Of a stretch of 50,444 nt of DNA, positions 50,135 through 50,444 are shown piece by piece. The stretch's first letter is position 1, and each line of letters opens with the position of its first letter. A program made the position numbers and the translations under genes. Under the pieces are notes generated by a model, which was given only the letters and a program-made list of their open reading frames with translations, was not told the origin of the DNA and ran no database searches. The stretch is from Cerioporus squamosus (taxonomy: Eukaryota > Basidiomycota > Agaricomycetes > Polyporales > Polyporaceae), in the NCBI GenBank assembly GCA_022592435.1, contig JABYQS010000230.1, positions 1 to 50,444 on the forward strand, given 5' to 3'.

Positions 50135-50444
50135 CGGCTTTGGATCTTGACGAGTCGTATCATCGGTGGCCTCGGCGACCCGATCTTTGAGCTTGAGATT
50201 TCCATTGCAAGCGAGGCTGATGAAGTGTTGTCAGTCTTTCCGCAGAACTTCAAGATGACCAAGCTGGAGATGCTGGTGGTGTCAGGCATATATATTGAAG
50301 AGTCACTCGATATATGGTGGGACATCTTCCGGAAGCTACGGACGTTGCACCTGGTCAGCTTGGACTGGGAGACCATGTCTGGTGCATTCGAGGTGCTCGG
50401 CTCCTGGGAGGCCGATGTAGGCCATCTCTGCGAGGAGCTCAAGA
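50135..50444 (+). CDS. exon of an F-box/leucine-rich-repeat-like protein (runs off window)
   Basis: After the acceptor-like CTGTAG at 50129-50134 the plus strand is open to the end of the window for 103 codons without an ATG requirement. It reads RLWILTSRIIGGLGDP, FELEISIASEADEVLSVFPQ, KLEMLVVSGIYIEESL, IFRKLRTLHLVSLDWETM and GAFEVLGSWEADV, a pattern of short Leu/Ile repeats typical of the C-terminal part of mushroom F-box proteins. It may be the 3' exon of the relic upstream or part of a separate gene. Confidence 0.5.

Noticed and set aside
1..50444. CRISPR arrays, rRNA genes, bacterial operons
   Set aside because: No regularly spaced short repeats or rRNA signatures; gene structure is eukaryotic throughout.

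Overview
The window looks like a repeat-rich, subtelomere- or heterochromatin-like stretch of a mushroom-forming basidiomycete (Agaricomycetes). Reasons: short GT-AG introns of about 43-76 nt in every spliced gene, a KDZ transposon with a CxC2 cysteine cluster, several retroelement families typical of agaricomycetes, and ordinary fungal genes (mitochondrial uL5, a RING-H2 protein, a METTL25-like protein, an epoxide hydrolase, F-box relics). No prokaryotic signal, rRNA, complete tRNA gene or CRISPR array was seen.

Layout. 1-4595: a Ty1/copia element (copia-1) entering from the left, nearly intact, with its 3' LTR. 4.7-6.25 kb: eroded Ty3/gypsy gag and pol (gypsy-B). 6450-12405: a solo gypsy-A-type LTR split by a complete, decayed minus-strand copia element (copia-2, 6806-12037, target duplication TATCA). 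12.4-17.0 kb: relics including a minus-strand DIRS-like retroelement carrying a 178-bp MITE with an 8-bp target duplication. 17.4-18.34 kb: a decayed, intron-containing ribosomal-L1-domain gene cut off by the next element. 18340-32694: a Ty3/gypsy element (gypsy-A) with both 720-bp LTRs, broken by a same-family solo LTR inside gag and by a 6.75-kb KDZ DNA transposon at the 3' end of pol. 32.7-35.2 kb: gene-poor DNA with a purine/pyrimidine-asymmetric tract. 35195-38917: an epoxide hydrolase gene interrupted by a 1.72-kb DNA element with 21-bp inverted termini. 39.4-46.4 kb: the gene-dense part (MRPL7-like gene, RING gene, METTL25-like gene). 46.8-50.4 kb: a palindrome-rich repeat, an F-box pseudogene and an exon running off the right edge.

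Most interesting points. (1) The KDZ element has about 520-bp terminal inverted repeats full of a CTTGTAATA-type motif, a ten-exon transposase gene, and a divergent, apparently intact two-exon cargo gene of a family I cannot name functionally. (2) Gypsy-A carries, antisense to pol near its 3' LTR, a spliced 99-codon gene that joins a coiled coil to a cluster with exact Zn(II)2Cys6 (Gal4-type) spacing. (3) Gypsy-A has an 11-nt primer-binding site complementary to the predicted 5' end of its own transcript, as in Tf1-type self-priming, whereas copia-2 has about 32 nt matching a Met(CAU) half-tRNA. (4) The two gypsy-A LTRs differ almost only by CpG transitions, pointing to methylation-driven decay. 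All homology statements are from recognition of motifs, without database searches.
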